Assembly: GCF_023272795.1 (NCBI RefSeq)
Contig: NZ_CP096829.1
Coordinates: 2,108,001-2,172,000 of the forward strand
Direction of reading: 5' to 3'
Length of the DNA: 64,000 nt
Origin: Flavobacterium humidisoli
GTDB lineage: Bacteria; Bacteroidota; Bacteroidia; Flavobacteriales; Flavobacteriaceae
Under the pieces are notes generated by a model. That model ran no database searches, was not told the origin of the DNA, and saw only the letters and a program-made list of their open reading frames with translations. A program made the position numbers and the translations under genes. The stretch's first letter is position 1. Each line of letters starts with the position of its first letter. Below, piece after piece: positions 63,829 to 64,000 of the stretch.

Positions 63829-64000
63829 TTACAATTCGTTTTTTATGTCGTTTAACTGCGTTTTTATCGATTCTAATTTACGTATTATTTCGAATTTATC
63901 TAACGTTTTCTTCTGACCTTCTTTCAAGTGTATTTTGGCTCCTTCAAGCGTAAAACCTCTTTCTTTTACTAAATGATAGATTAATTGAAGGTTGGTAACA
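63829..64000 (-). CDS. MerR-family regulator, C-terminal part (runs off the window)
   Basis: 57 codons before the TAA at 63829. LQLIYHLVKERGFTLEGAKIHLKEGQKKTLDKFEI is the typical effector-proximal end of flavobacterial MerR-type regulators, followed by a coiled segment. The DNA-binding domain lies beyond 64000. The gap to lemA is 34 bases, so it probably heads that operon. Confidence 0.8.
   Translation of the reverse strand, partial: VTNLQLIYHLVKERGFTLEGAKIHLKEGQKKTLDKFEIIRKLESIKTQLNDIKNEL

Overview
The window reads as chromosome of a Flavobacterium close to F. johnsoniae (Bacteroidota). Grounds: AT-rich DNA with Lys/Asn/Ile-rich proteins; a contiguous gldKLMN plus gldO block (type IX secretion and gliding); flavobacterial families (DUF983, DUF4494, DUF6428, GH130, TonB-dependent receptors with CarboxypepD-reg-like N-termini); and the Bacteroidota promoter pattern TTG-N17-23-TAnnTTTG with weak or absent Shine-Dalgarno sequences. 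No plasmid, phage or CRISPR signature was seen.

Layout. 1-4766: 5' part of miaB (minus), then topA with a tightly linked arginase-fold protein. 5030-10925: T9SS/gliding core gldK-gldL-gldM-gldN-gldO; gldO is a tandem copy of gldN that also carries a copy of its terminator. 11003-18309: FAD oxidoreductase, DUF983, ABC-F ATPase, a nested palindromic element, App1-like phosphatase, lipid kinase, GNAT/FemAB-like protein, DUF1761. 18488-29110: accessory stretch with a plant-type LRR protein, a PQQ-propeller protein, tRNA-Glu, a membrane AraC regulator, a barrel/M23 pair, a double-glycine peptide precursor, an NTF2-like protein, a serine hydrolase whose start abuts ten AATC repeats, and an initiator tRNA. 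29202-38429: DUF4269/GT39 pair, DUF4494, small proteins, two-lobed aspartyl-protease-like protein, XRE regulator, GH130, and the radical-SAM/partner pair of the TIGR03916/TIGR03915 type.

38638-46705: a wHTH-TolB-TPR regulator interrupted by an in-frame TAG lies divergent from a porin, an exported aspartase and an exported asparaginase, apparently an extracytoplasmic asparagine -> aspartate -> fumarate route, followed by three small exported proteins. 46944-49575: arsenic-type cluster (arsR, DUF6428, an unlisted 41-codon membrane ORF, arsC) with two copies of an operator-like motif and no efflux pump; then an exported Ppx/GppA-like protein. 49944-52128: small unknown genes between repeated tRNA-tail-like segments next to a second, identical initiator tRNA. 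52246-64000: era, der, an outer-membrane barrel protein, DUF2490, a TonB-dependent receptor preceded by a 36-codon Met/Cys-ending leader ORF and an Rrf2 regulator, and a MerR-LemA-TPM-TPM operon running off the window end.

All family calls are from reading the sequence by eye; no database search was run.
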